Source: Acidimicrobiales bacterium (GTDB lineage: Bacteria > Actinomycetota > Acidimicrobiia > Acidimicrobiales > MedAcidi-G1). Taken from it: a stretch of DNA of 64,000 nucleotides. Location: assembly GCA_014237715.1 (NCBI GenBank), contig JAAZZG010000006.1, positions 62,001-126,000 of the forward strand, written 5' to 3'. Below the pieces are notes generated by a model. That model saw nothing but the letters and a program-made list of their open reading frames with translations, was not told where the DNA came from and ran no database searches. Numbering within the stretch: position 1 is the first letter of the stretch; every line of letters begins with the position of its first letter. A program made the translations under genes and the position numbers. Below, piece by piece: positions 36,070-43,884 of the stretch.

Positions 36070-37335
36070 CTAGCTGGCCGGGTTGTTGTCGTCGACGGTA
36101 CTCGCCACCTGACTGCCGGCCAGCGTCGTGACCAGGGTGTCGCCGGTGCTCACGTCGTCGGCCGTGCGGACCAGCGAGCCGTCGGTCCGTCGGGTGATCG
36201 ACCAGCCACGGGCAAGTATCCGGATGGGGTCCAGGGCGCGTACCCGGGCGGCCAGGCCGTCGAGCTCTCCGCCCTGCCGGTCCAGGAAGGTTCCTGGACT
36301 CCTGACGAAACGAGCGGTGGCCGTCTCGATCTGGTCGGCGTGGCGGGTCAGGCCGACCGATGCCGACCGGTTGGTTCGGTGGGCTACCTCGTCGAGACGG
36401 TCACTGGCTCGATCGACAGCGGCTCGGGCCCGGTCGGCAATGGTCATTCGCAGTCCGTCGACGGCATCGGAGAACGCCTGGACCTGTTCGACGAGGGCGG
36501 CCGCACATGCCGTGGGCGTTTTCAACGCCGTATGGGCCACTTCGTCGGCCACCGAACGGTCGATCTCGTGGCCGATTCCGGTCACCACGGCTACGTCGAG
36601 TGCGGCAATGGTACGGGCCAACACCTCAGCATCGAAGGCCGCCAGGTCAGTGGCTGAACCACCACCACGGACCAGGGCGATCACGTCGGGCTGGTGGGTA
36701 GCAACCACAGACAGAGCTTCGGCGAGATCGACGGCCGAGCCGTGGCCCTGGACACGTGCGTCGTGCTCGAGCACCTCGAAGGGCAGTCCGCTGCGGACCA
36801 GCTCGTCGGTGAAGTCGGCATGGGCTGCCGAACCCACGCTGGTCACCAGTCCGATTCGCAGTGGTGGCACCGATATGAGATTGGCCCGATTAGCCCGCAG
36901 CAGCCCCTCGTCGGCCAGGGCACGGATCAGGCGATCACGTTCGGCGGCCAACAGCCCCAGAGTGAACGTGGGGTCGACGCCGTTCATGATCAGTTGGAGG
37001 CGACCGCTGGGCGGGTAGAAGTCGAGCCGGGCCCGGATCCGGAGTTGCAAATCGTTGCCGAGGGCCAACCCGCCGGCCGAGGCAAGCGTCTGGTCCACGC
37101 CGGGGCGCGCCCCCTTGAAGAGGGCCACGCTGAGCTTGGCGGCCACCGCCCGTCCCGGTACGTCAGATGGCTCTACCAGGTCGAAGTAGGCGTGGCCACT
37201 CCGGGCATCGTGGAAGCCCGATACCTGGCCCTCTACCCACAGATCTTCGGGGAACAGGGTGGCCAGTCCGTCCTTGAGTAGGTGGGAGAGGTCCTCGACG
37301 GACAACACGGGGAGCTCACCCGATGGTTCGACCAC
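36070..37335 (-). CDS. xseA: Exodeoxyribonuclease VII large subunit
   Basis: The 421-aa catalytic subunit degrades single-stranded DNA from both ends. The N-terminal OB-fold reads LSVEDLSHLLKDGLATLFPEDLWVEGQVSGF and the nuclease core has IGLVTSVGSAAHADFTDEL, PDVIALVRGGGSATDLAAFDAEVLARTIAALDVAVVTGIGHEIDRSVADEVAHTALKTPTACAAALV. The Cys-containing finger and C-terminal segment GWSITRRTDGSLV are also typical. The start is GTG 37335; TAGGTT 6 bp upstream suggests a leaderless mRNA. Confidence 0.96.
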   Translation of the reverse strand: MVEPSGELPVLSVEDLSHLLKDGLATLFPEDLWVEGQVSGFHDARSGHAYFDLVEPSDVPGRAVAAKLSVALFKGARPGVDQTLASAGGLALGNDLQLRIRARLDFYPPSGRLQLIMNGVDPTFTLGLLAAERDRLIRALADEGLLRANRANLISVPPLRIGLVTSVGSAAHADFTDELVRSGLPFEVLEHDARVQGHGSAVDLAEALSVVATHQPDVIALVRGGGSATDLAAFDAEVLARTIAALDVAVVTGIGHEIDRSVADEVAHTALKTPTACAAALVEQVQAFSDAVDGLRMTIADRARAAVDRASDRLDEVAHRTNRSASVGLTRHADQIETATARFVRSPGTFLDRQGGELDGLAARVRALDPIRILARGWSITRRTDGSLVRTADDVSTGDTLVTTLAGSQVASTVDDNNPAS

Positions 37336-37347
37336 GAGCCGAACCTA
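37336..37347 (-). promoter_or_regulatory. Predicted leaderless promoter of xseA
   Basis: On the minus strand TAGGTT (37347-37342) lies 6 bp before the GTG start. The divergent acyl-CoA ligase gene begins 187 bp further right, so both promoters share the 198-bp gap. Confidence 0.4.
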
Positions 37348-37533
37348 GCCGTGGTGATTCCAGGCTGGGGTTCGTCACCAGAATGTCATGGCCGACCTTG
37401 GACCGACGTCTCAACCTTGGGTTACTTTCCTGTATCTCGCCTAGATGGTTTAAGGCCAGATATTCCAAGCATTGGCTATCGGGCAGACGATTTCTATGGT
37501 CGAGCGGTCGGTGGAACTCAAGGGGGGCGAAAC

Positions 37534-39405
37534 ATGGCGATAACGCTCGAGGAACGTCCTACGTCTGACGTGCCGACGTTGACGGTCACCGTGGCCAGCC
37601 TCGCTCGGGACTGGGCATCGCGCGAACCCTCCCGTATCGCCATGCGGGAGAAGGACTTCGGCATCTGGCAGGAGATCTCCTGGGTCGAGACCTGGGAACT
37701 GGTGCTCGATGCCGCCCACGGACTCCTGGCCCTCGGAGTACAGGTGGGCGACCGGGTGTCCATCCAGGCGGAGGATCGCCCGGAATGGGTGATCTTGGAC
37801 CTGGCCACCGTGGCTATCCGTGGCATCACCGTGGGCTTCTATCCGACCAACCCGACGGCAGAGGTGGAGTACCTGCTCACCGATTGCGGGTCGACGGTCC
37901 ATCTTGCCGAGGATCAGGAGCAGGTCGACCGGGTTATGGAGATCGATCGGGCCGGGCTCGGCAGCCTCACGAGGATTCTCTACTGCGAACCCCGTGGCGT
38001 ACGACAGTACGACGACGAACGTCTGCTGGACTGGAACGACTTCCTGGACCTGGGCAGGGATCACCGAGCGGCCCACGACGGCGCCGTCGAGGCGCTCATG
38101 GAGGCAGCGGAGGGCGACGATGTGATGACCCTCGTCTACACCTCTGGAACCACCGGCCCCCCGAAGGGGGCAATGCTGACCAACGTCAACACGGCCTATG
38201 CCATCGGAAAGATCACGGCCGAGGACGGATTGCGGGGAAAGCGGGCGCCGAGCGCCGATGACCTTGTGGTCACCTATCTTCCGTTGTGCCATGTGGCCGA
38301 ACGAATTTTCTCCACGTGGCACATGGTCTCGTGCGGGCTGTGCCTCAACTTCGCGGAATCGATTGAGACCGTCACGATCAACCTGCGCGAAGTCCAGCCC
38401 ACGTTGTTCTTTGCCGTTCCCCGCATATGGGAGAAGCTCCACGCCTCAGTGCTGATCAGGGGCAACGACGCCTCACCGTTCAAACGCCTCTGGCTCCGGT
38501 TCGGACTTCGCCTGGCCACGGTGATCGGCCGGGACAAGGCGGCCAATGGTGGAAGCCACACCGTTCGGAGTCGCCTGCTGGCCGCCATTGGCAATCCACT
38601 GGTCTTCCGAGCCATGAGAGAACGCATCGGGTTGCGGCGGTGCTGGCACGCCGGGTCCGGTGCTGCCCCCATTGCCCCCGAGGTGCTCGAGTTCTTCATG
38701 GGCATCGGCGTACCCGTCTACGAGCTTTACGGCATGACTGAGAACGCCGCGGTGGCCACCAGCAACTTCCCGGGCCGGATGATCCTGGGCACGGTCGGTG
38801 AGCCGTACCCCGACATCGGCTTCCGGCTGGACCCCGAGACCAGCGAGATCCAGACGAAGCACCCCGGCGTCTTTGCCGGCTACTGGAACAAGCCCGAGCA
38901 GACGGCGGAGACGTTCACCGACGACGGCTGGCTCATGACCGGGGACGTCGGCGAGTGGGTGGACGAGTCCCACGTCCGGATCATCGACCGGATCAAGCAC
39001 ATCATCATCACGGCAGGCGGCAAGAACATCTCGCCGTCGGAGATTGAGAACAGTCTCAAGGCCTCGCCGTACGTCAAGGAGGCGATGGTGATCGGGGACC
39101 GCCGTAGATTCCTCTCCGCGCTCGTCGGCATCGAATTGGACACTGTCGGCGACTGGGCGCTTCGCAAGGGCATCACATACACGACCTACCGCGACCTGGG
39201 TGAGAAGCCCGAGGTGCTGGAACTCATCCAGGGCGTGATCGACGGGACGAACGAGAAGTTTGCCCGCGTGGAGTCGGTCCGGGCGTTCCGCATGATCCCC
39301 AAGGAACTCGACCACGAGGATGGTGAGTTGACGGCCACGCAGAAGATTAAGCGGTCGGCCATGGAAGATGCGTTCGGCGAACTCATCGAGGGCATGTACG
39401 CATGA
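37534..39405 (+). CDS. Long-chain acyl-CoA synthetase-like AMP-binding enzyme
   Basis: The 623-aa adenylate-forming ligase has P-loop TLVYTSGTTGPPKGAMLTN, the VTYLPLCHVAERIF and WHAGSGAAPIAPEVLEFF motifs, YELYGMTENAAVATSN, TGDVGEWVDESHVRIIDRIKHIIITAGGKNISPSEIEN near the C-terminus, as in FadD15-type long-chain ligases. It should activate a carboxylate as its CoA thioester. The ATG at 37534 follows AAGGGGGGC. Its stop overlaps the next permease gene (ATGA), so the ligase is made with two Liv permeases, suggesting that the imported substrate may be an organic acid. Confidence 0.9.
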   Translation: MAITLEERPTSDVPTLTVTVASLARDWASREPSRIAMREKDFGIWQEISWVETWELVLDAAHGLLALGVQVGDRVSIQAEDRPEWVILDLATVAIRGITVGFYPTNPTAEVEYLLTDCGSTVHLAEDQEQVDRVMEIDRAGLGSLTRILYCEPRGVRQYDDERLLDWNDFLDLGRDHRAAHDGAVEALMEAAEGDDVMTLVYTSGTTGPPKGAMLTNVNTAYAIGKITAEDGLRGKRAPSADDLVVTYLPLCHVAERIFSTWHMVSCGLCLNFAESIETVTINLREVQPTLFFAVPRIWEKLHASVLIRGNDASPFKRLWLRFGLRLATVIGRDKAANGGSHTVRSRLLAAIGNPLVFRAMRERIGLRRCWHAGSGAAPIAPEVLEFFMGIGVPVYELYGMTENAAVATSNFPGRMILGTVGEPYPDIGFRLDPETSEIQTKHPGVFAGYWNKPEQTAETFTDDGWLMTGDVGEWVDESHVRIIDRIKHIIITAGGKNISPSEIENSLKASPYVKEAMVIGDRRRFLSALVGIELDTVGDWALRKGITYTTYRDLGEKPEVLELIQGVIDGTNEKFARVESVRAFRMIPKELDHEDGELTATQKIKRSAMEDAFGELIEGMYA

Positions 39406-40376
39406 CGGTTCTTCCAGTGGTGTTTGCTGCCAATGCGGTGGACACGTTTGTCCAGACGTTCTTTCGGGGCGCGGCCCTGGGGTCGTTGTATGCCCTGCTG
39501 GCCTTGAGCTTCGTGCTCGTCTTCAAGGCCACCCAAACGGTTAACTTTGCTCAGGGGGCCATGGCGTTGGCCGGGACGTGGTTCCTTTCCATGGTGTTCA
39601 TCGACTGGGAGATCCCCGGTCGATGGCTCGGTGGCCCCATGTGGCTGAACTGGGTGTTGGCCGTGGTGGTGGCTGCACTCATGACCGGGGTTCTGGGACT
39701 CGTCGTCGAACGATTCACCATTCGACCATTGATCGGTCAGCCTCACTTCACGATGGCCATGGTCACCCTGGGTCTCGAGGTTGTGATCCAGGTCGTGTCT
39801 GTTGACGCCGTTTTTCTCACCCCGCGGGTCCTTGGTGTGCCCTGGGGAGCCGACACGTTTCGCATCGGCGGCGCCTACGTGGCCTGGTCCTACGTGGCGG
39901 CCATTGGCATGGCTGCTGTGACCTTCATTTGGGCGTGGCAGTTTTTCAAGACCCGTGCCGGGGTAGCCATGCGGGCAACGGCGTTCGATCAGGAAGCGGC
40001 ATTGGCCCAGGGGATCAACGTGGGGCGGGTGTTCGCTATTGCCTGGGCTGCCGGAGCAGCGATTGCAGCGTTGTCAGGCATCTTTGCCTCGATGTCCCCT
40101 TGGGGTCCGGCTGGTGTGGCCAGTCGTGAGGGCGCCTTCTTCGTGTTTCGGGCGCTTCCTGCTGTCGTCCTCGGTGGTCTCGACTCGGCGACGGGGGCGT
40201 TGGTGGGTGGCTTGATCATCGGCTTTGCCGAGGTGTTCGCCGGCCAGTACCTGGCAGACCACGCCAATCTGCTGGGGTACGGCTATCAGCAGGTCGTGCC
40301 CTACGTGGTCATGCTTATCGGCCTACTCATTCGCCCCTACGGCATATTCGGGACCAAGGAGGTGCGTCGGGTATGA
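39402..40376 (+). CDS. livH: Branched-chain amino acid-type ABC transporter permease, LivH family
   Basis: The 324-aa membrane protein has the LivH opening FVQTFFRGAALGSLYALLALSFVLVFKATQTVNFAQGAMALAG and the conserved TRAGVAMRATAFDQEAALAQGINVGRVFAIAWAAGAAIAALSGIF coupling region. It forms the membrane channel together with the next gene. Start and stop overlap its neighbours by four bases each. The substrate is not known; the family also carries urea, amides and aromatic acids. Confidence 0.9.
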   Translation: MTVLPVVFAANAVDTFVQTFFRGAALGSLYALLALSFVLVFKATQTVNFAQGAMALAGTWFLSMVFIDWEIPGRWLGGPMWLNWVLAVVVAALMTGVLGLVVERFTIRPLIGQPHFTMAMVTLGLEVVIQVVSVDAVFLTPRVLGVPWGADTFRIGGAYVAWSYVAAIGMAAVTFIWAWQFFKTRAGVAMRATAFDQEAALAQGINVGRVFAIAWAAGAAIAALSGIFASMSPWGPAGVASREGAFFVFRALPAVVLGGLDSATGALVGGLIIGFAEVFAGQYLADHANLLGYGYQQVVPYVVMLIGLLIRPYGIFGTKEVRRV

Positions 40377-41626
40377 GGGGCCGGCCAAACCTCTACACCT
40401 CGTACGAGGCCGAGTCACAGCTCTTCCCGACGACGACCCACAAGGTCGCGCTTGGGCTCGGCCTCCTGGTGCTAGTGCTGATGCCGTTCGACCTGCCCGT
40501 CATCAACCAACTACCATTCGTCCGGTTCCTAGGCGACAGCATCTGGCTGCGTCTGGTCAACAAGATGCTGATCTTCACCATCGGCGCCCTTGGCCTCCAC
40601 CTTCTGAGCGGTCTAGCCGGCCAACTGTCTCTCGGCCATGCCTTCTTCGGTGGCGTGGGGGCGAGCACGGCGGTCCTGATGGGCGGCAAGGCGTCAGCGA
40701 ATCTGTGGGGCTGGGGGCTTCCCATGTGGGTGTGGCTGCCGGCCGCCGGCATGGTGGCCGCCCTGATAGGGATCGCCATAGCGCCTACCGCTGTCCGGGT
40801 CAGAGGCCTTTATCTGGGCATCGTGACCCTTGGGCTGGTTTTCATCGGCCTGCACCTGTCGCGGATGTTCCCGGAGATTGCCGGTCCGGGTGACCTAGGT
40901 CGCAAGTGGCCCCGGATGGAACTTCGCCTGTGGAAGGAGGAGGAACCGTTCCTTGACTTCTCCCGGGACGGCCATTGGCTGTGGTTTGATGCCTCCAAGC
41001 ACCAGAAGACCTACTTCTTTCTCCTGGTGATCGTCGTACTCATGGCCTGGTGGGTGGCCAACCTCGGTCGGACCCGGACGGGTCGGGCTCTGGCCGCGAT
41101 CCGGGATAGGGACATTGCGGCGGAGATCATGGGAGTGCACGAATACCGGTACAAGACCACGGCGTTTGCACTGTCGTCGTTCTACGCCGGGGTCAGCGGC
41201 GCGCTCTTTGCTTCCTTCGTTGGCCAGGTCCCCCCGGAGCAGTGGAGCCTCCGAGCGTCAGTGACCTTCCTCGCTGCACTTCTTATCGGCGGGATGGGCC
41301 GGGTTTCAGGTGTCTTCATGGGGTCGTTCTTCGTGATCATGTCGACCCGGTTCGTTGAGGAGGTCGTGGACTGGGCTAAGCATCAGGCTGAGGCCGACGG
41401 CCTCTTCTCAGGGTTCTTCGACTTCTTCATTAGCCGAGGCACTGGAGACGGAGGCTTGATCTCGGTGGCCGAGACGGCAATGGGCTACCCGTTGCCAGCC
41501 AGTGCGCTTGATGAGATCATCTACGGAGTCCTGATCATCGTCTTCTTGCTGTTCGAGCCGCTTGGCCTGTCCGGCATCTGGATGAAGGTCCGCAACTACT
41601 GGAAGGGTTGGCCGTTCAGCTACTGA
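40373..41626 (+). CDS. livM: Branched-chain amino acid-type ABC transporter permease, LivM family
   Basis: The 417-aa permease has many membrane segments and the LivM core GALGLHLLSGLAGQLSLGHAFFGGVGASTAVLMGG plus TRTGRALAAIRDRDIAAEIMGVHEYRYKTTAFALSSFYAGVSGALFASF. It partners the LivH protein. The required ATPases (LivG, LivF) and binding protein (LivK) are absent: the next gene, 72 bp on, is an OpuAC-type binding protein of a different transporter class. Confidence 0.9.
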   Translation: MRGRPNLYTSYEAESQLFPTTTHKVALGLGLLVLVLMPFDLPVINQLPFVRFLGDSIWLRLVNKMLIFTIGALGLHLLSGLAGQLSLGHAFFGGVGASTAVLMGGKASANLWGWGLPMWVWLPAAGMVAALIGIAIAPTAVRVRGLYLGIVTLGLVFIGLHLSRMFPEIAGPGDLGRKWPRMELRLWKEEEPFLDFSRDGHWLWFDASKHQKTYFFLLVIVVLMAWWVANLGRTRTGRALAAIRDRDIAAEIMGVHEYRYKTTAFALSSFYAGVSGALFASFVGQVPPEQWSLRASVTFLAALLIGGMGRVSGVFMGSFFVIMSTRFVEEVVDWAKHQAEADGLFSGFFDFFISRGTGDGGLISVAETAMGYPLPASALDEIIYGVLIIVFLLFEPLGLSGIWMKVRNYWKGWPFSY

Positions 41627-41698
41627 GCCGCCGCCCGCCAACAAATCTCAGGGTCTATTGGGCCCACTGGGAACCAACAACATGAGGGGATTACTGAC

Positions 41699-42733
41699 AT
41701 GAAGCGATTTACCAGGGTGTTGGCATTGCTGCTGACATTCACGATGGTCGCCGCGGCCTGTGGCAGCGACGACGATGGGGATGCTGCGCCGGCTACTACG
41801 GCCGCGCCGGCTACTACGGCTGCGCCGGCTACTACGGCCGCGCCAGCTGCGCCGGCTGCGGATTCGTCGGATGCCATCAAGTTGCCGATCCACAACTGGT
41901 CGTCCCAGATCGCCGGCGTCTACGCCGTTGGTGCGATTCTGGAGGCAACGGGTAACTCGGTGGAGTACATCTCGGCGGATTCCACGCTGGTGTACACCTC
42001 GATGTGTGAGGGCGACATGGACCTGGTTCACGAGGTCTGGGAAGGCGCCTTTGGTGTGGCCTTCATGGAGCAGGTGGACAAGGGCTGTGTGATCGATGCC
42101 GCTACGCACGACGCCAAGACCCGTGAGGACTGGTGGTACCCGTCCTACGTTGAGGACGTCTGCCCCGGTCTCCCGGACTGGGAGGCGCTCAACGCCTGCG
42201 CCGAAATGTTCTCTACCCCCGATTCGGGTGGCAAGGGCCGCTTCCTCGGTGGTCCGGTGGACTGGTTGAAGGGTGACCAGGAGCGTGTCGAGGGCCTCGA
42301 GATGGACTTCATTGTCGAGAACGCCGGCACCGCTGGTGCCTTGTGGGCTGCACTCGATGCCGCTTCAGCGAACCAGGATCCGGTTGTGATCTTCAACTGG
42401 ACCCCGAACTTCGTCGAGGCCATGTACGACGGCAAGTTCATCGAGTTCCCGGAGTTCGCCGACGAGTGTCGTACCGACGCTTCGTGGGGCCTCAACCCCG
42501 AGACCACCCACGACTGTGGTAACCCGAAGGATGGGTACCTCAAGCTCGGTGTGTGGTCCGGCTTCCCGGACAAGTGGCCGAACGCCTACAAGGTGGTTCA
42601 GAATATGAACCTCACCAACCTGGACGTTGCCCAGTTGGCCATGTACGTCGACATCGACGGCATGGAGCCTGAGGACGCCGCTTCCAAGTGGCTGGCCGAC
42701 AACGCCGACCGGGTGAACGCCTGGGTTGGCTAA
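41699..42733 (+). CDS. tmoX: Substrate-binding lipoprotein of a TMAO/betaine-type ABC importer
   Basis: The 344-aa protein has a lipoprotein signal (MKRFTRVLALLLTFTMVAAACGS, lipidated Cys21), a Thr/Ala/Pro linker and an OpuAC-type binding domain, including VYTSMCEGDMDLVHEVWEGAF and DPVVIFNWTPNFVEA with the aromatic residues that cage quaternary or tertiary amines. With the ATPase, permease and Tmm downstream, TMAO is the most likely ligand (TmoX); betaine or choline remain possible. The ATG follows GAGGGG. A very strong hairpin ends the gene, which may raise its expression over the other subunits. Confidence 0.8.
   Translation: MKRFTRVLALLLTFTMVAAACGSDDDGDAAPATTAAPATTAAPATTAAPAAPAADSSDAIKLPIHNWSSQIAGVYAVGAILEATGNSVEYISADSTLVYTSMCEGDMDLVHEVWEGAFGVAFMEQVDKGCVIDAATHDAKTREDWWYPSYVEDVCPGLPDWEALNACAEMFSTPDSGGKGRFLGGPVDWLKGDQERVEGLEMDFIVENAGTAGALWAALDAASANQDPVVIFNWTPNFVEAMYDGKFIEFPEFADECRTDASWGLNPETTHDCGNPKDGYLKLGVWSGFPDKWPNAYKVVQNMNLTNLDVAQLAMYVDIDGMEPEDAASKWLADNADRVNAWVG
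41786..41839 (+). repeat. Three tandem 18-bp repeats in the lipoprotein linker
   Basis: GCGCCGGCTACTACGGC(C/T) is repeated three times and encodes APATTAAPATTAAPATTA, a flexible tether between the lipid anchor and the binding domain. Copy number is likely to vary among strains by slippage. Confidence 0.9.
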
Positions 42734-42768
42734 TCCACTCCGAACACCGTCTCTGACGGTGTCGTAAT

Positions 42769-42812
42769 GTCTGGCCGGTTGCCGGGGCCCACCCCCCGGC
42801 AACCGGCCAGAC
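42769..42812 (+). terminator. 19-bp perfect inverted repeat between binding protein and ATPase genes
   Basis: Left arm GTCTGGCCGGTTGCCGGGG (42769-42787) and its exact complement at 42794-42812 enclose a 6-nt loop (CCCACC). The hairpin is extremely stable but lacks a following T-run, so it is more likely a partial terminator or an RNA 3'-end stabiliser than a full stop. The ATPase gene begins 50 bp later. Confidence 0.7.
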
Positions 42813-42862
42813 GCCTTCTCGGCCTACATTCGGGCAACAACCAGACTTCGAGGATCATCCTG

Positions 42863-43873
42863 ATGACAGAAGCCAAGATCATCTGCCGAAACGTCTGGAA
42901 GTTGTATGGCCCGGAGCCGAAGAAGTTCCTGACCGCCCACGGGGGCAATCCGAGCGTGGCCGCCGTGAAGGAGGCCGGCTACATCCCGGCCGTACGGGAT
43001 GCCTCACTGGAGGTCCACGAGGGTGAGATCGTGGTCCTGATGGGCCTCAGTGGCTCTGGCAAGTCGACCCTGGTTCGCTGCCTATCGCGCCTCATCGACG
43101 CCACCGCCGGTCATGTGGAGTTCGACGGTCAAGACCTGCTCGCCACCTCAGACAAGGAGATGATCGAACTCCGCCGCCACAAGATGGGCATGGTGTTCCA
43201 GCACTTCGCTCTGTTCCCCCACCGCACGGTGGCTGAGAACGTGGCCTTCCCCCTCGAGGTCCAAGGGGTAGACCACGAGACCCGAATGGCCAAAGCACTC
43301 GAGATCATCGACCTGGTCGGCCTCCATGGTCGGGGCGACTACTACCCCCGCGAGCTCTCCGGTGGCCAGCAGCAACGGGTGGGCATCGGTCGTTCGCTGG
43401 CCGTGGAACCCGACGTATGGTTCCTTGACGAGCCGTTCTCGGCGTTGGATCCGTTGATCCGCCGGGAGATGCAGGACGAGTTCATGCGCCTCCAGTCCAC
43501 GTTGCAAAAGACGATCGTGTTCATCACACACGACTTCGACGAGGCCATCCGCCTCGCCGACCGGATCGCCATCATGCACGATGGAGTGATCGAACAGCTC
43601 GGCACCGCCGAAGAGCTCATCACCAATCCGGCTACCGACTATGTGGCCGCCTTCACCAAGGACGTTCCCCGCTCCAAGCTGCTACGGGTCCAGACCTTGA
43701 TGGGTCCGGCCGACGACGACGCCGAGGGCGAGGTGGACGGCGCCGCCAAGGTCGCCGCCGTCGCCCGCCAGATCCTGAATGCACCCGGCCCGGTCCGGGT
43801 CGTCGAGGACGGGCAGGTGGTCGGTTCAATCAACGGCACCCAGGTGGCCAACGCCCTCTTCGAGAACGACTGA
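42863..43873 (+). CDS. tmoW: ATP-binding protein of the TMAO/betaine-type ABC importer
   Basis: The 336-aa ATPase has Walker A GLSGSGKST, Q-loop MGMVFQHFALFPHRTV, signature LSGGQQQRVGIGRS, Walker B VWFLDEPFSALD and the switch His in FITHDFDEA, in the OpuAA/ProV-like subgroup. The C-terminal ~90 residues form a small regulatory-like domain, shorter than tandem CBS domains. I choose ATG 42863 after CGAGGATC. It is 11 bp before the permease gene. Confidence 0.9.
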   Translation: MTEAKIICRNVWKLYGPEPKKFLTAHGGNPSVAAVKEAGYIPAVRDASLEVHEGEIVVLMGLSGSGKSTLVRCLSRLIDATAGHVEFDGQDLLATSDKEMIELRRHKMGMVFQHFALFPHRTVAENVAFPLEVQGVDHETRMAKALEIIDLVGLHGRGDYYPRELSGGQQQRVGIGRSLAVEPDVWFLDEPFSALDPLIRREMQDEFMRLQSTLQKTIVFITHDFDEAIRLADRIAIMHDGVIEQLGTAEELITNPATDYVAAFTKDVPRSKLLRVQTLMGPADDDAEGEVDGAAKVAAVARQILNAPGPVRVVEDGQVVGSINGTQVANALFEND

Positions 43874-43884
43874 GCGCCCCCCCC

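Noticed and set aside
41786-41839. Short tandem repeats as a possible CRISPR-like array
   Set aside because: The 18-bp units are back to back with no spacers and encode an Ala/Thr/Pro linker in frame.
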